Counted from the stretch's first letter, positions 47,492 through 58,558 are shown. The stretch is 64,000 nt of DNA from Methanospirillum hungatei JF-1 (GCF_000013445.1 NC_007796.1:3384936-3448935), one strand, 5' to 3'. Made by a program: numbers and translations. Notes: generated by a model not told the origin, from the sequence alone.

Positions 47492-48142
47492 TCACTTTTT
47501 ACCGGTTACTAAATAATTAATGATTAAATATTTTTCACAGCGATAAACCTTATCAGATAATCCACCTACAATGTTAGAGATTAACCATAAAATTCGTTTC
47601 CCAAATGGTAAAACAGATATATATAAATTTATTAATTGAAAGAGACATAATATCGCCCCGCCATTACATATAACATGAACGTCCGAAAACTTTGCAAATA
47701 ATAATTGAAGGCCTGAATCAGTCCATCTCCAATAATCAGTCTTTCCATGCTTACTCCATACCCCATGTGTAGAGAGAAAAATAACCCCATTTTTTTGTAA
47801 TATTCTATATCCCTCACTTATCACAGAATCTGGTTTTTGAACATGTTCTAGAACCTGCGTTGAAATTACAATAGTAAATGAATCATCTTTAAATGGAAGA
47901 TAAGCAGCATCACAAATAATATCGGTACCAGGATTTTTTTCAATATCAATACCGATGTAAAACTTAGTAAGATGTTTGAATAACTTATAATATGGTTTTG
48001 TGCCACATCCGATGTCTAAAATTACATTATCTTTTTTTTCAGGAGGTATTTCGGATATTATCGACATCTTTAGAGATTTCGCTAGTTCTGTTAAAACCAG
48101 ATATGATTTATCCCAGATCCTGGGATTTAATATTGGATCCAT
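47492..48142 (-). CDS. SAM-dependent methyltransferase
   Basis: 216 residues. Motif I ILDIGCGTKPY, motif II IGIDIEKNPG, DAAYLPFKDDSF, then VISTQVLEHVQKPD: a Methyltransf_11 enzyme. The C-terminal third has hydrophobic stretches that may touch the membrane. It is third in a minus-strand operon, after a GT4 glycosyltransferase and another methyltransferase with a 6-base gap, so the substrate is probably the glycan built there. Confidence 0.85.
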   Translation of the reverse strand: MDPILNPRIWDKSYLVLTELAKSLKMSIISEIPPEKKDNVILDIGCGTKPYYKLFKHLTKFYIGIDIEKNPGTDIICDAAYLPFKDDSFTIVISTQVLEHVQKPDSVISEGYRILQKNGVIFLSTHGVWSKHGKTDYWRWTDSGLQLLFAKFSDVHVICNGGAILCLFQLINLYISVLPFGKRILWLISNIVGGLSDKVYRCEKYLIINYLVTGKK

Positions 48143-48148
48143 AATAAT

Positions 48149-48907
48149 TTATTTGTCTTCTTTTACTTTAACAATCATTATCAGGGAGTGTTGTAATGTT
48201 GGGAATAAGCGGAAGAAAATTTTTTGCAGATAAAATGAATTTTTAAGAATTTTCTGTCCAAGAGTGATTTGATAATTTGGTTTCGACTGGCAGAACCAGT
48301 ACCGATCAACGGTCATTCCAGCTTGGTAAACAATTTTTGAGAGAGAATATATGGTGAAATTATATCTGTGATCAGTATTGACATATTCTCTATTAAATAA
48401 TGCATAAAAAATATTGAATCCAGATAATGCATTTGGAACGCTGATTAGTAATTTATCAACACATTGCGAATAATTTTCACAAATCTTTTTTAAGAAATCA
48501 CATGGATTATCGACATGTTCCAAAATATCTCCTAGAACAAAATAATCCCAATTTTCTTCAAGAATAAATTTCTCAGGAGTATTGGTAATGTCCGCACAAA
48601 AAACATCATCATATCCCTTTGAATTTTTTAAATAATCAATGCCATTTCTATTTATGTCAATACCAATACACTTTTGGCACCACTCGCACAAACGGGCATG
48701 AAGCCATGTATGGTGGCGCATTTTTAAATCAATTAGCGGGAGATGATCACAGCATCCTATGTGGATAATCTTTTTATTACATACAATCTCTTCGATTAAT
48801 TGAAATTTTTCCTTAAATACCTCTTTTCTTGAGTAAATATGAATAGAAGTCCCATTAGAGAACTTTTCTCCACGAAGATATGCTAAAATCGTTGAATCGG
48901 GTTTCAT
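48149..48907 (-). CDS. SAM-dependent methyltransferase
   Basis: About 252 residues from MKPDSTI; the ATG overlaps the stop of the preceding glycosyltransferase (ATGA), which decides the start over a longer frame. Motifs: IIHIGCCDHLPL, IGIDINRNGIDYL, and WDYFVLGDILEHVDNPCDFL. Cys-rich around CEWCQKC. Resembles glycan-cluster methyltransferases of the Methyltransf_23 type. Confidence 0.82.
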   Translation of the reverse strand: MKPDSTILAYLRGEKFSNGTSIHIYSRKEVFKEKFQLIEEIVCNKKIIHIGCCDHLPLIDLKMRHHTWLHARLCEWCQKCIGIDINRNGIDYLKNSKGYDDVFCADITNTPEKFILEENWDYFVLGDILEHVDNPCDFLKKICENYSQCVDKLLISVPNALSGFNIFYALFNREYVNTDHRYNFTIYSLSKIVYQAGMTVDRYWFCQSKPNYQITLGQKILKNSFYLQKIFFRLFPTLQHSLIMIVKVKEDK

Positions 48908-50139
48908 TTTTTCATTCCATTTAATTGTGACAGATAGGATTGTGAAATATTTTCCCAATCATACATTTTACTTGATTTTTTCGCTTCATTTCCTAGTTTT
49001 TCCCTTAAAACAGGATCCTTCATGAGCATTAGGATTGCCATCGCTATCTGATGCGAATTTCTCGCCTGAACTAATAAGCCATTAAAATTTGTCTGAATAA
49101 CATCCCTCACTCCACTGACATCACTTGCAATAATCGGCAAACCAGCAGCCATACCTTCAAGAACAACCACAGGCATTCCTTCCGTTTCCCCATTATCCAG
49201 AACTATAGAGGGAACAACAAGAACATCAGCAATTGATAACAATTCGATTTTTTCTTTCTCGGTAATATACCCCAAAAATGAGACGAAATTATTGAGAACT
49301 AAGTTATCTGCCTTATCCAATAAAATTTCATGTAAAGGCCCATTTCCACAAATAAGTAAGTGTATGTTTGCATCATATTGGATGACCTCATAGAGGGATT
49401 CAATTAGATATTCTACTCCTTTTTTATCAGTAAGTCGGCCTATGAATAGCAGTATAAATTTATTTTCAACACAATATTTTTTCCTGATAGGAATTATTTT
49501 TTTATCCAGTTCAAAGCGACTTACATGAACCCCCATCGGTAGAATGGAATATTTTTTACTTAAAATTTCAGAATCTTTTGAAGACAATTGATTGTTAACT
49601 GCATTAAATACATAATTACTCACAATAAAAAAATGATTGGTATTTCTTATTATGAACTTCAATAGATATTTATGGAAGAATAATTTTCTCAGTAAAAAAA
49701 TATCCGCGGCATGAATCGTGCAGATATGTGGTTTTTTTAGAACGAATGAAATAATTGCACCCACAAAACCTTGAGGCACTATCCAATGTGAATGGACATA
49801 GTCTATTTGGTTTTTTAAAACTAAAATGAAAGTAAAAAATATTTCAGATAGTAATAATAATGGTATCTGAATTACTGATAATATGCTTGTCTGAATATTT
49901 TTTGCAATGCCAGTTCCATCTGCAAGTTTTTGAAATGAAAATGGAATAAAATAGGGAAATCTATACACCAGTATCCCCTTTGCATTTTCAAAAAATTTTG
50001 CTTTATAGTTATGAGGACACAATATGACAACATTTACACCTTTTTCAGATATCGCTGCTGATAGATCAAATACAAAATTACCTTGAAATTTTTCGCAGTG
50101 ATCTGGAAGACTACTGCTCAATACAATTAAATTTTTCAT
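48904..50139 (-). CDS. GT4-family glycosyltransferase (GT-B fold)
   Basis: About 411 residues from MKNLIVLSSSLPDHCEKFQGNF; an in-frame ATG 16 codons earlier gives a non-typical extension. The donor half has LLFIGRLTDKKGVEYLIESL, and the E-x7-E signature is in ETEGMPVVVLEGMAAGLP. The acceptor half has VHSHWIVPQG and CTIHAADIF. It probably adds a hexose to a lipid-linked glycan in the cytoplasm, with the two methyltransferases downstream acting on the product. Confidence 0.87.
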   Translation of the reverse strand: MKNLIVLSSSLPDHCEKFQGNFVFDLSAAISEKGVNVVILCPHNYKAKFFENAKGILVYRFPYFIPFSFQKLADGTGIAKNIQTSILSVIQIPLLLLSEIFFTFILVLKNQIDYVHSHWIVPQGFVGAIISFVLKKPHICTIHAADIFLLRKLFFHKYLLKFIIRNTNHFFIVSNYVFNAVNNQLSSKDSEILSKKYSILPMGVHVSRFELDKKIIPIRKKYCVENKFILLFIGRLTDKKGVEYLIESLYEVIQYDANIHLLICGNGPLHEILLDKADNLVLNNFVSFLGYITEKEKIELLSIADVLVVPSIVLDNGETEGMPVVVLEGMAAGLPIIASDVSGVRDVIQTNFNGLLVQARNSHQIAMAILMLMKDPVLREKLGNEAKKSSKMYDWENISQSYLSQLNGMKK

Positions 50140-50475
50140 ATATAAAAATAAATTCGATGAGCCCTTCCAACTCTTTGGCAGTCCCATAATGGTTAGATTT
50201 AATCATATCTCAATTTTCATTTTGAATAAAGGGCGAATGTCAATAAATAATATATCATTATCCATTTATTATATCACTTTGCTCAATACGAAATATTAGA
50301 AATACATCATATACCCATCTCAATAACAATTCATGTAAGACAGCTTTATGACCTGATACCTAACTAAGCAAAAATCAGTGTTACTGAGCAAGAATACAAT
50401 TCCAACCTTAAATCGATACCTTTATATATTTTCGGCGCCGCCCTACGGTGAGCACCGTCGGGCGACCTAAAGAAT
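50140..50475. promoter_or_regulatory. Divergent region: glycosyltransferase promoter and IS4-type left end
   Basis: AT-rich. TTTATATAT at 50421-50429 is a TATA candidate for the transposase. A stem-loop at 50439-50464 (CGCCCTACGGTG, AG, CACCGTCGGGCG; 11 of 12 pairs) lies over the expected transcript start and ends 11 bases before the first start codon. The left end of the IS was not defined. Confidence 0.45.
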
Positions 50476-51811
50476 ATGAAGAAGCCTTCTTCTAAGGGTC
50501 AAAAAAATCTAAAATCTTGGGTATTTCAGAAATTTACCTTTGATTTTATAGAAAAAAACTCGGGAAACGGGATTTATGCAGAGAAAACGGAAACTCGATC
50601 CTGTCCTTTTGATATTTTCCCTCATTTTTGGAGTCAGCAGTCATCTAAAACCCACATTAGAGGAGATTCATCGTCATTATGTTGATCTTGATGATAATCC
50701 AAAGATTGAAACCTCAATTCGTAACCAAAGTTTCAGGAAACGGTTTAATTATAAATTAGTAGATTTTTTGAAATCCCTGATGGATCATTATATCGATCAA
50801 ATAGTTCATCAGTCCCCTGCTCATTTAAAGGGAATTGTTGAGGATTTCAAAGATATTTTAGTTCAAGACAGCAGCATTATTCGAATTAGTAAAAAGCTCT
50901 ACGATTTGCATCCCGCAGCACGTTCCCGTGACGATTCTGCAGGATTAAAGATCCATGCAGTTTACAGTGTTGTTTACCATTCTGTAAAAAATGCAATAAT
51001 TACAACAGAAAGAGTTCATGACTATAAGATGCTAAAAATTGGACCTGATGTTGAAAATATTCTCCTGATTAACGATCTGGGATACTATTCTCTGAAAACA
51101 TTCTCTAAAATTCAAGAATATGGAGGTTTTTTTGCTAGTAGAGTAAAAAGCAATGCCGTTTTTAAGGTTGTTTCAATTAATTCAGGCCCTCCAGAAATAA
51201 CATCAATTGTAGATCATAATTGCTTTAAAAGCATAAATGGTGATGATTTTTTAGATAGAATGCCAAAGAAAGGTGTTTATGATCTCATCTGTTCATTTCA
51301 TATTGGAGACAAGCATATTAACAAAATTAAAACTCCAATATTTCAAGAATTCAGGGTAATTTGTTCTTGGAATCCTCTCACTGAAAAATGGCATCTCTAC
51401 ATCACAAATCTCGGAAAAGAGGTTTTTTCTGCTGATGATATTTATGAGTTATACCGATTTCGCTGGGTGATTGAACTTATTTTCAAGGAATTGAAAGGGG
51501 ATTACGACCTTGGAAAAATGTTACTCAATAATGAACCAATGGCGTTTATTCACATTTATTCCATGTTGCTACGGTTTATTATTAGCAGAGATCTGTTTAC
51601 CTGGATTGTATCTACGACTCGAAAAAATGATAAAGGAAAATATACTCAGATGCTATGGTCAAAAGTATTTTCAGAGAAAGGATTGGAGTTTTTGAGCATA
51701 TTGAATCAAAATTTATTTGGCACAGGCAATGTTAAGAAACGATGGGATAAATTAGAAAGATCACTGCGGCACCTTGGCAAAACCGCAACAATAACGAAAC
51801 TCTCACCTTGA
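50476..51811 (+). pseudogene. IS4-type transposase with a frameshift near its N-terminus
   Basis: The first frame (MKKPSSKGQKNLKSW...FDFIEK) is left after a run of seven A at about 50551-50557. The main frame goes on from KTRETGFMQRKRKLDP for about 415 residues. One A fewer would join them into one protein. The DDE core is clear: ILVQDSSIIRI, LLINDLGYYS, and YRFRWVIELIFKELKGD (the Y-x2-R-W-x-I-E-L-x-F-K motif of IS4). The ORF starting at the internal ATG 50576 lacks the N-terminal domain. No matching terminal repeats or target duplication were found, so the element is probably worn. Confidence 0.78.
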
Positions 51812-52163
51812 AATTTTCAGAAATTCAATAGGGTCTTATCTTCGGATAAATGACCCGATGGAGGGTTAGGTACTACTGGCTATCGGTAAAAAATCAGGAA
51901 AAACTCGTAATTCTTCCTTTTTTCTCTAGTGCCTATACGAAGCTTCAATGTTTTTAGTTTAGACCGCTATAGTGACACATTAGCGCGTACGAGTAGTAGA
52001 ATAAAGTGGGAGAGGTATCTCGAGGTTTATGTATGAGACATATTTGATATTACGGAAAGTTGAAAAATTATGTCGCCGAATCTGGATCTATCTCCAAAGC
52101 TGTCTTACATGAATAACAATTATATCATTTAGTATAGCATATATCATAATTGGATACTTATAA
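51812..52163. other. No gene seen; right flank of IS4-type element and flippase promoter
   Basis: The first part is probably IS tail. GTTAGGTACTA near 51865 resembles GATACCTAAC near 50355 in inverse, but only over 8 bases. CATATATCA near 52139 may be the TATA box of the flippase gene. Confidence 0.35.
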
Positions 52164-53591
52164 GTGAAATTCCCCCTAGTTATTCGGAATATTTCTAGCA
52201 TAACTTTATCTCAATTAATAATTGTTTTATCAGGAATAATTTTAATCTCCCATCTTGGAACAACATTAGGCCCGAAAAACTTCGGAATTTATAGTTCGGC
52301 TATTTCCATTTATGGAGTCTCTATTGCCATTGTTGATCTTGGACTATCTATGTATGGGATTCGATATATCGCCTCAAAAAAAGCTGCCACCTTAAATTTA
52401 ATAAAAAAAATTACCCGAATTAAAATTTTTCTGGCAATATTGGTAATTGCATTTTCAGGGATTATCTTCCTATACATAAATCCCGAGAGTATTTTTGTCG
52501 CGATTTGCTGGTTATTTTTTACATCTCTCATTCCTTACGCTTTTAATCTCGAATGGGTTTTTACCGGTCTGGAAAAAATGGAAATACGGGCATTTTTACG
52601 AACCATAACATCAATAGGGGTATTGTTATTATGCATTTTTTTTATTCACTTTCAAAACGATATTATTTGGGTACCAATTATTTATTTCATCATTGCAAGC
52701 ATAGTTGCAATAGTATCATTGATATTGACACATCTTTTGAGTGAAAAACCATTTTTTGAAACAGGAGTACTTTTAGAGGATAAAACCCTTATAATTTCCA
52801 GTTTCCCCATAGGATTAACCCAAATATTGTCTCTTTTTTTGATTAATGCAGATCTTATTGTATTAGCCTTTTTTATTTCTCCGGAAAATTTGGGAGAATA
52901 TGCAGCTGTATCTAGGATTTTATCGACATTAATATCAATTATAGGAATGATTTTCATCCCATTATTTCCCGCTTTCTGTAGAAAAAGTAGAGATTATCGA
53001 ATTGATCACGAGAATATACTTGAGTTTGTAATTGTTTTTATTTTTGCCCTATCAATTCCCATTATCTGTTGTGTAGAATTATTTACTCCTTCTTTAATAA
53101 GCATTTTATACAGTTCACACTATTTTAGGAGTATCATGATAATGCAAATATTAATATGGTATGTACCAATTGCAATAATGATTACAATTCTGTCATGGTT
53201 TGTATTATCAAAAAACGAGGACAACTCATATCTACAGTTTGTAATATTTATGATAACCCAATTGGTAATTTTCATGATTATCGGGACGAATTTGTGTGGA
53301 ATAAAGGGCACCGCATTTTCGGTAGTGATTTCATATGTAATTTCAATTTTTATCTTACTAGAGTGGGTCAAAAATCATCTTGGATCTAACTTAAAGAGAA
53401 TCATACAATTCATTACAGTTTTTATATGTCTCGGGTTCTGTTGCACGACGATTAGTATCAATTTAGAGACTTCAATGGTATATGTAGTTATAAGCGTGAT
53501 TTTTATATATTCAATTTTTATTTTAAAATATTCCTTAATAAGGTTCAACGACATTAGAACCCACATTCGCCAGATCTTTTTTCAACAATAG
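52164..53591 (+). CDS. Wzx/RfbX-type polysaccharide flippase, last codons from an IS
   Basis: 475 residues with about 12-14 membrane helices. Starts VIRNISSITLSQLIIVLSGIILISHLGTTLGPKNFGIYSSA, the polysaccharide-biosynthesis (MOP) flippase pattern. Moves lipid-linked oligosaccharide across the membrane. GTG start, no alternative nearby. From codon 466 on, the sequence is that of the IS1634-type element (53560 onward), so the native C-terminus is replaced by about ten foreign residues. The length is close to normal, and the protein may still work. Confidence 0.85.
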   Translation: MKFPLVIRNISSITLSQLIIVLSGIILISHLGTTLGPKNFGIYSSAISIYGVSIAIVDLGLSMYGIRYIASKKAATLNLIKKITRIKIFLAILVIAFSGIIFLYINPESIFVAICWLFFTSLIPYAFNLEWVFTGLEKMEIRAFLRTITSIGVLLLCIFFIHFQNDIIWVPIIYFIIASIVAIVSLILTHLLSEKPFFETGVLLEDKTLIISSFPIGLTQILSLFLINADLIVLAFFISPENLGEYAAVSRILSTLISIIGMIFIPLFPAFCRKSRDYRIDHENILEFVIVFIFALSIPIICCVELFTPSLISILYSSHYFRSIMIMQILIWYVPIAIMITILSWFVLSKNEDNSYLQFVIFMITQLVIFMIIGTNLCGIKGTAFSVVISYVISIFILLEWVKNHLGSNLKRIIQFITVFICLGFCCTTISINLETSMVYVVISVIFIYSIFILKYSLIRFNDIRTHIRQIFFQQ

Positions 53592-55277
53592 AATTTTTCG
53601 TACTCCGGCCCAAGCAATCGCAATATCTTCAATAGTTCTCGATCCAAATTCTGGATAGATGAATGGAGTGCATCATTGACTGAAATAATACATGACTTAA
53701 TCTCTCTGAATTTAAAAAAAATCCATTTGAGCGTTGGACGAGAGGTAGGTTTCTTCTTCTGATTCAACACCGTTTCATCTTCTTCTTTCAGCCTTTTTCG
53801 CAGCAGCATTTCAGTATATGAGTAAACCATGAGGCAGAGAACCATAACCATACATAAAGCCTCGATCCTTTTTTCACTTTTCAGATAAACTTCAGCAACC
53901 CGGAATGATTTGTCCTTTAAAAACCGGAAACCTTTTTCGACAAGCATCTGTCCTTTATAGTGATTCAGAACCGTTTCAGAATCCAAACTCAAAACATTCG
54001 TTGCAAGAATAAATCTGCCCAGATACTTTTTTTCACTTTCAACGAAATCCTGAGCAAGTTCAACCCTTGCATCGATCGAATATTGTGGGATTAACGTTTC
54101 TCCTGCTTTTGGGCGCCCCTTCTTACCATTTTCCCGTTTATAACTGACCTTGATCCTTGAATCCACCAATTTTCTAAAGGTGTTTCATTAAGATAGCGTA
54201 AGAGAGCGTTATTGGCATCTGTTTCACATGCATAGCATACTTTAGAAATCTGTTTTAACCCTTTTAATGCGGCTTTGAACCTCACAGGGAGGTTTTTCTG
54301 AAACGTCTTCAATTCTCGAGCTTTCATCTCTTCAGATGAGACAACAATCCATTTTTGAGGAACACCACCATAATGTGAGTCAACGCTACTGCAAGAATAC
54401 CGTGGATCTGAGGTAGGAGTGAAGAGAAGATCAGATTTGAGTAACTCTGTCATCTCATTTATTGTGGCTGGGACATTTGATATCCACCTTGTTTCCGGAC
54501 CGAGGGTTTTGATGTTTTTATCAGTATACAGGGCACTGTCACCCATGAAGATTACATCAGGATCAAATGTGAATGAATCTTGCAATGATAGGATTGTTTG
54601 CACAAGAACTTCCTTATCTGATTCGTTGCCATCGTGTGCACGAGCAAAAATCGGTATCCCGTGTTGGTTAACCACCATACTTAAGGCAAATCTGTTTAAA
54701 TCCCAGCGTTTGTCTTTTGGATGTCCCTTTGTAATTTTGATACATCCATCTCCGGATTCATTTCCATATTCACCATGAACACTGAAATTGGTTGTATCAA
54801 CATGACAAAGCTGTACTCCATCTTTGTAAACAATAAACATCTGGGTGACAAGATCAGTAAAGAGCTTGCTGGGGCCATATGCATATATCTTATCCAAAAG
54901 GCGACCAATGACTGATTCATTTAGATTTTTTGCAGAAATATCCGGACCTATGAGACGTTCCAAATCAAGATGCTTGCAGTATTCGGGAAAAAGATAGAGT
55001 CGTCTCTCTGTGAATCCAAGTCCGTTGAGAATGAGGACTAATAAAATTTGAGAACTTGATAGGTGATGTTGACCGATTTTAGGGATTGCCCGGTCAATTA
55101 TAGGAGCTAAACCAAGCTTATGGAACGTGCCTGCAACGATTCCAAGATGATCAATGGTTTTTATGGAGTCTATTTCTAATGAAACATCCTCATCTTTCAT
55201 TAATTATAGTAATGGAGATCTTCTTAGTTATATAGTTTACTATTATATAAAATTGTAATAGATCTGACGAATATGGG
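53560..55277. mobile_element. IS1634-type element copy 2
   Basis: 1,718 bp, ends CCCACATTCGCC and CCCATATTCGTC, nearly identical to copy 1 without the nested element. The 5-base flanks differ (TAGAA and TTATA), so no target duplication is left. That suggests recombination between copies or a deletion next to one end. Confidence 0.88.
53582..55200 (-). pseudogene. IS1634-type transposase with a one-base deletion
   Basis: Two overlapping frames: 54171-55200 (N-terminal two thirds) and 53582-54169. Compared with copy 1, one A is missing in AATTTT(A)CTAAAGG near 54174. Apart from this the sequence differs from copy 1 at only a few positions, and this copy retains the full C-terminal tail lost there. 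Neither copy in the window encodes a full transposase. Confidence 0.88.
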
Positions 55278-55474
55278 TTATATAACCTATTGTCAATAAA
55301 TCCCAACACCAGCACCTTCTTCATCGCAAAGAGGGCCCTAAAAATACAATAATGCATCTTTCAGGTCGATCTAATTAAAAAAAAGAGGGGGATTTCCACG
55401 ACAAATAAACTGGTGAACCAAACCTTTCCAGAATTATTAATCTGTAAAAGTCAATTTCTAGTACAGGCATAGTC
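55278..55474. promoter_or_regulatory. aglB upstream region
   Basis: No gene. The region begins right after the IS and holds the promoter of the canonical aglB; no single TATA box stands out. Confidence 0.3.
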
Positions 55475-57901
55475 ATGAACATGAAACTAAACTCAGTCAT
55501 CATTTTTATTTTAATTCTAATTTCAATGATCATCACACTTATCCTTCATGCACAAACATTTTCTCTTCTCACATCCGGACAATCGCCTCAGGTTCTGACA
55601 CCGGATCCCTGGTATATTATCAGGCAGACAGAACTTGCTGCTCATTCATTCCCCTCCTATACTTGGTTTGATCCTTTCACCCATTTCCCGGATGGTGCAA
55701 TAATTTTCTGGGGCCCGTTCCTCCCCCTGCTCGGTGGATTACTCACCCAAATTTCAGGATCAGGAAATGAAAAAGCAATGATCCTTTTCGTCTCCTGGAT
55801 ACCGGTACTAGCTGCAATACTGACTATTCCCCTTACATATTGTTTTGGAAAAGAGATCAAAGGAGAATGGTGTGGAGTTGCGGCAGCACTTCTTATAGCA
55901 GTTATGCCTGGAAGTTACCTGATTCGGTCTATGTATGGATACGTAGACCACCATATCTTCGAATCTTTTTTCATGCTTGCATATTCCCTCTTCCTCGTAA
56001 TTTCCTTCAATCGCCTTTATTCTGGTGAAGGGGGACCAAAATTTAAAGTCGCAATCCTTGGAGGGGGGATCACCGGGTTGATGCTCGGACTTGGTATGAT
56101 CAATGCACCAACAATGGTTATTGCGGCAGGTATCACCACGTGCTTTGTAATCCTTGCTGGATATCAACTTATAAAGCTGACAAAAACTCTCCTGCCTTTT
56201 AGTATCTTAATAGGTATCTCATCATGTATGGGAGCAATAATAACTCTCCAGTTCTTTACACCAGATAAGACCGGAGAGGTTCCATTCATCTTGGATCCGG
56301 TTTCTCTTGCATCATTTCTTTTTATTCCCGTATTATTCGGAGTTTTCCTTCTGGCCATTCAGATAGTCATTCAAAAGACACATCTCTCCCATCAAAAAAT
56401 TTTTGTAGCTGTTTTCTTGCCAGTATTAACCTTAGCAATTCTGCTTTTCCTCCTCATCCCCGGTTATGCAACCAAGATACTAAATGGAGTACAGGATTTT
56501 TTTTCCTCCACCCCGACAAACTTTGCGATTGCAGAGTACCACCCGCTCAATTTAGATGTTGCTTTTTTTAATTACCATGTTATGCTTTTCCTGCTCATAC
56601 CCGCCCTAATACTCCTGCTCATTACCGGAATACGCAAACATAATAGTAATATAGTCTATCTTCTTCTTTGGACCGGATTTGTCGGAGTTTTAACTATTAT
56701 CAACATCAGGTTTGAGATTCTTTTTGCTGTGCCTTTAACACTGACATCTGCTTATTTCCTGGACTGGCTCTTCCATTTTAATGACCAAAGAACTGAAATT
56801 TACAATGAAGAATCTTGCCAAAACTCTACCTATAAGATAATTAATTGGAAAAAGCGACCAGTTGCACTTATCGCTCTTGTTCTTCTCATTGGAGCTGTTG
56901 GAATATCCTTATGTATATCAAGTATAATTGCAACAGCAGATTATAACTATCAACCATACATCGCATCAGAAGATTGGGTTGAGGGATTACTCTGGATGAA
57001 AAATGAAACGCCTGATCCGGGTGTGGATTACTACCAGGTATACCACGCCGATTCATTCAGATACCCGGATTCATCATACGGAGTTCTTTCCTGGTGGGAT
57101 TATGGACACTGGATCACTACGATAGCCCACCGGATGGCAGTCACAAATCCATTCCAGGCAAATCTGGATATGGCCGCACAATTCTTCATGAGCCGGTCAG
57201 AAAAACCTGCAGACCTAATAACCTCAGAAAATTCTATCAAATATATCATCACCGATGCAGACATGCTCTTTGATACCATGCAGATGATGATGCGGGTTTA
57301 TTCACGTGATGCAACTCCCGGACAATATATGGGATTAATCTCCATAAATGACACAGCAACCGGAAAGCCGGTAAGTTCAATTGGCTACCGCCAGCCATTC
57401 TACGAAAGCATGGTAACCAGGCTCCATGTTTTCGATGGATCCAGCATGCGAGGTGAGCGGAAAATTCTTGAACAGGAAGGAACACCAGTCCCGGGTACTG
57501 ATATGCTTGTCATCTTCCCGGGTGGTCCGGATCCGGAAATTTCTGAATCCATAACCCGTCCGCTCAAGGATATTGAAGCTCTTCAGCATTATCGTCTTAT
57601 CTGGGAATCCAGTACTTCATTATCAACGACTGATGAGCATGATATCCGGAAGGTCAAGATATTTGAGCGTGTTCCTGGTGCTACCATCCAGGGAGAAGGG
57701 ACGATTGAGCTGCCAATGATCACAAACCGGGGGAGAGAATTCACGTACCGGCAGCAGAGTATAAACGGATCATTTATTCTTCCATACTCCACCAATCAGA
57801 CAGCCTGGCCTGTTCATGCAACTGGACCATATCGGATAAAAGAAACTGGGAAGGTGATTGAGGTGAACGAGGAGATGATTCAGGGGCCCTCTTTATCGTA
57901 G
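55475..57901 (+). CDS. aglB: Oligosaccharyltransferase AglB (STT3 family), canonical
   Basis: 808 residues with about 12-13 membrane helices in the first 490. Key sites: Asp44 in the first loop (TPDPWYIIRQTEL), GYVDHHIFE for the second acidic motif, IAEYHP as a TIXE-like glutamate, and WWDYGH at 540-545 for binding of the +2 Ser/Thr. AglB transfers the glycan from dolichyl phosphate to Asn-X-Ser/Thr on the outer side of the membrane. It is the intact partner to the divergent copy at 40456 and stands alone, between an IS and a long spacer. Confidence 0.93.
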   Translation: MNMKLNSVIIFILILISMIITLILHAQTFSLLTSGQSPQVLTPDPWYIIRQTELAAHSFPSYTWFDPFTHFPDGAIIFWGPFLPLLGGLLTQISGSGNEKAMILFVSWIPVLAAILTIPLTYCFGKEIKGEWCGVAAALLIAVMPGSYLIRSMYGYVDHHIFESFFMLAYSLFLVISFNRLYSGEGGPKFKVAILGGGITGLMLGLGMINAPTMVIAAGITTCFVILAGYQLIKLTKTLLPFSILIGISSCMGAIITLQFFTPDKTGEVPFILDPVSLASFLFIPVLFGVFLLAIQIVIQKTHLSHQKIFVAVFLPVLTLAILLFLLIPGYATKILNGVQDFFSSTPTNFAIAEYHPLNLDVAFFNYHVMLFLLIPALILLLITGIRKHNSNIVYLLLWTGFVGVLTIINIRFEILFAVPLTLTSAYFLDWLFHFNDQRTEIYNEESCQNSTYKIINWKKRPVALIALVLLIGAVGISLCISSIIATADYNYQPYIASEDWVEGLLWMKNETPDPGVDYYQVYHADSFRYPDSSYGVLSWWDYGHWITTIAHRMAVTNPFQANLDMAAQFFMSRSEKPADLITSENSIKYIITDADMLFDTMQMMMRVYSRDATPGQYMGLISINDTATGKPVSSIGYRQPFYESMVTRLHVFDGSSMRGERKILEQEGTPVPGTDMLVIFPGGPDPEISESITRPLKDIEALQHYRLIWESSTSLSTTDEHDIRKVKIFERVPGATIQGEGTIELPMITNRGREFTYRQQSINGSFILPYSTNQTAWPVHATGPYRIKETGKVIEVNEEMIQGPSLS

Positions 57902-58558
57902 ATTCGAAAGGGAATCCCCCAAAGATCATTGAAAACAAACGTCCCCAGCATTCAGTTCGTCGCCTGATCATCGTGGGTGAGTCGGATGATGAACTGCCAG
58001 AGTATATCAGCGCTACTGATATATCCATAAAAACTCTTATATGGTATCGGTTTAGGAATGATAATGGTTGCATCTACCGCATGCTCTTCATCTAATGAAA
58101 AACAAAATTTTCAAACATACAATTTCGGCAAGTATATATAAAAGCCCAACATGGCACCCATGATCTCCATTGGAGCACAAATTAAAACCTTTTAGAGAGA
58201 AAATACCCGAATTGACTTCTTCTCAAGCGATAGTCTGCGTCGCTGTAGAGTTAGGATATATAAACTAACTTTGGCACTTTGACTTTATACAATCAACGAG
58301 ATCGCTCACTATCATGATCAAAATTTTTTAGATTTTCATCGAGAAATGAAATTTGACAGGCGGGTTTTTTCGACTAAAATTTCTGTAGTGGCCTTCCATG
58401 TGAATGACCTAAATTAGAAAAATTGGGATAGGGTTAGTCAAAAGGGCATGATTGAATAATCTTTCTAGAATAACGATTATTAAGGGCATCTCCTCTGGAA
58501 ATATTCCTAGAAATCATTTGTTGCAGTGCATGAATACGCCATTCAAAATGTTTTTTTA
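57902..58558. other. Long spacer, one small frame of uncertain value
   Basis: A plus-strand frame from about 57892 to 58095 reads FIVDSKGNPPKIIENKRPQ...YRMLFI without a start codon; it may be the end of a lost gene. AGTATATATAAAAGC at 58129-58143 is a strong TATA-like sequence with no gene after it that I can identify. The rest holds nothing recognisable. Confidence 0.35.

Noticed and set aside
50545-50560. Programmed -1 frameshift at A-AAA-AAC in the IS4-type transposase
   Set aside because: A shift of -1 leads into a wrong frame; the main frame needs +1 or loss of one A. A simple indel in the A run explains it better.
50340-51880. Terminal repeats of the IS4-type element (TACCTAAC pair)
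   Set aside because: Only 8 bases match and the flanks show no target duplication, so I did not set element borders from it.
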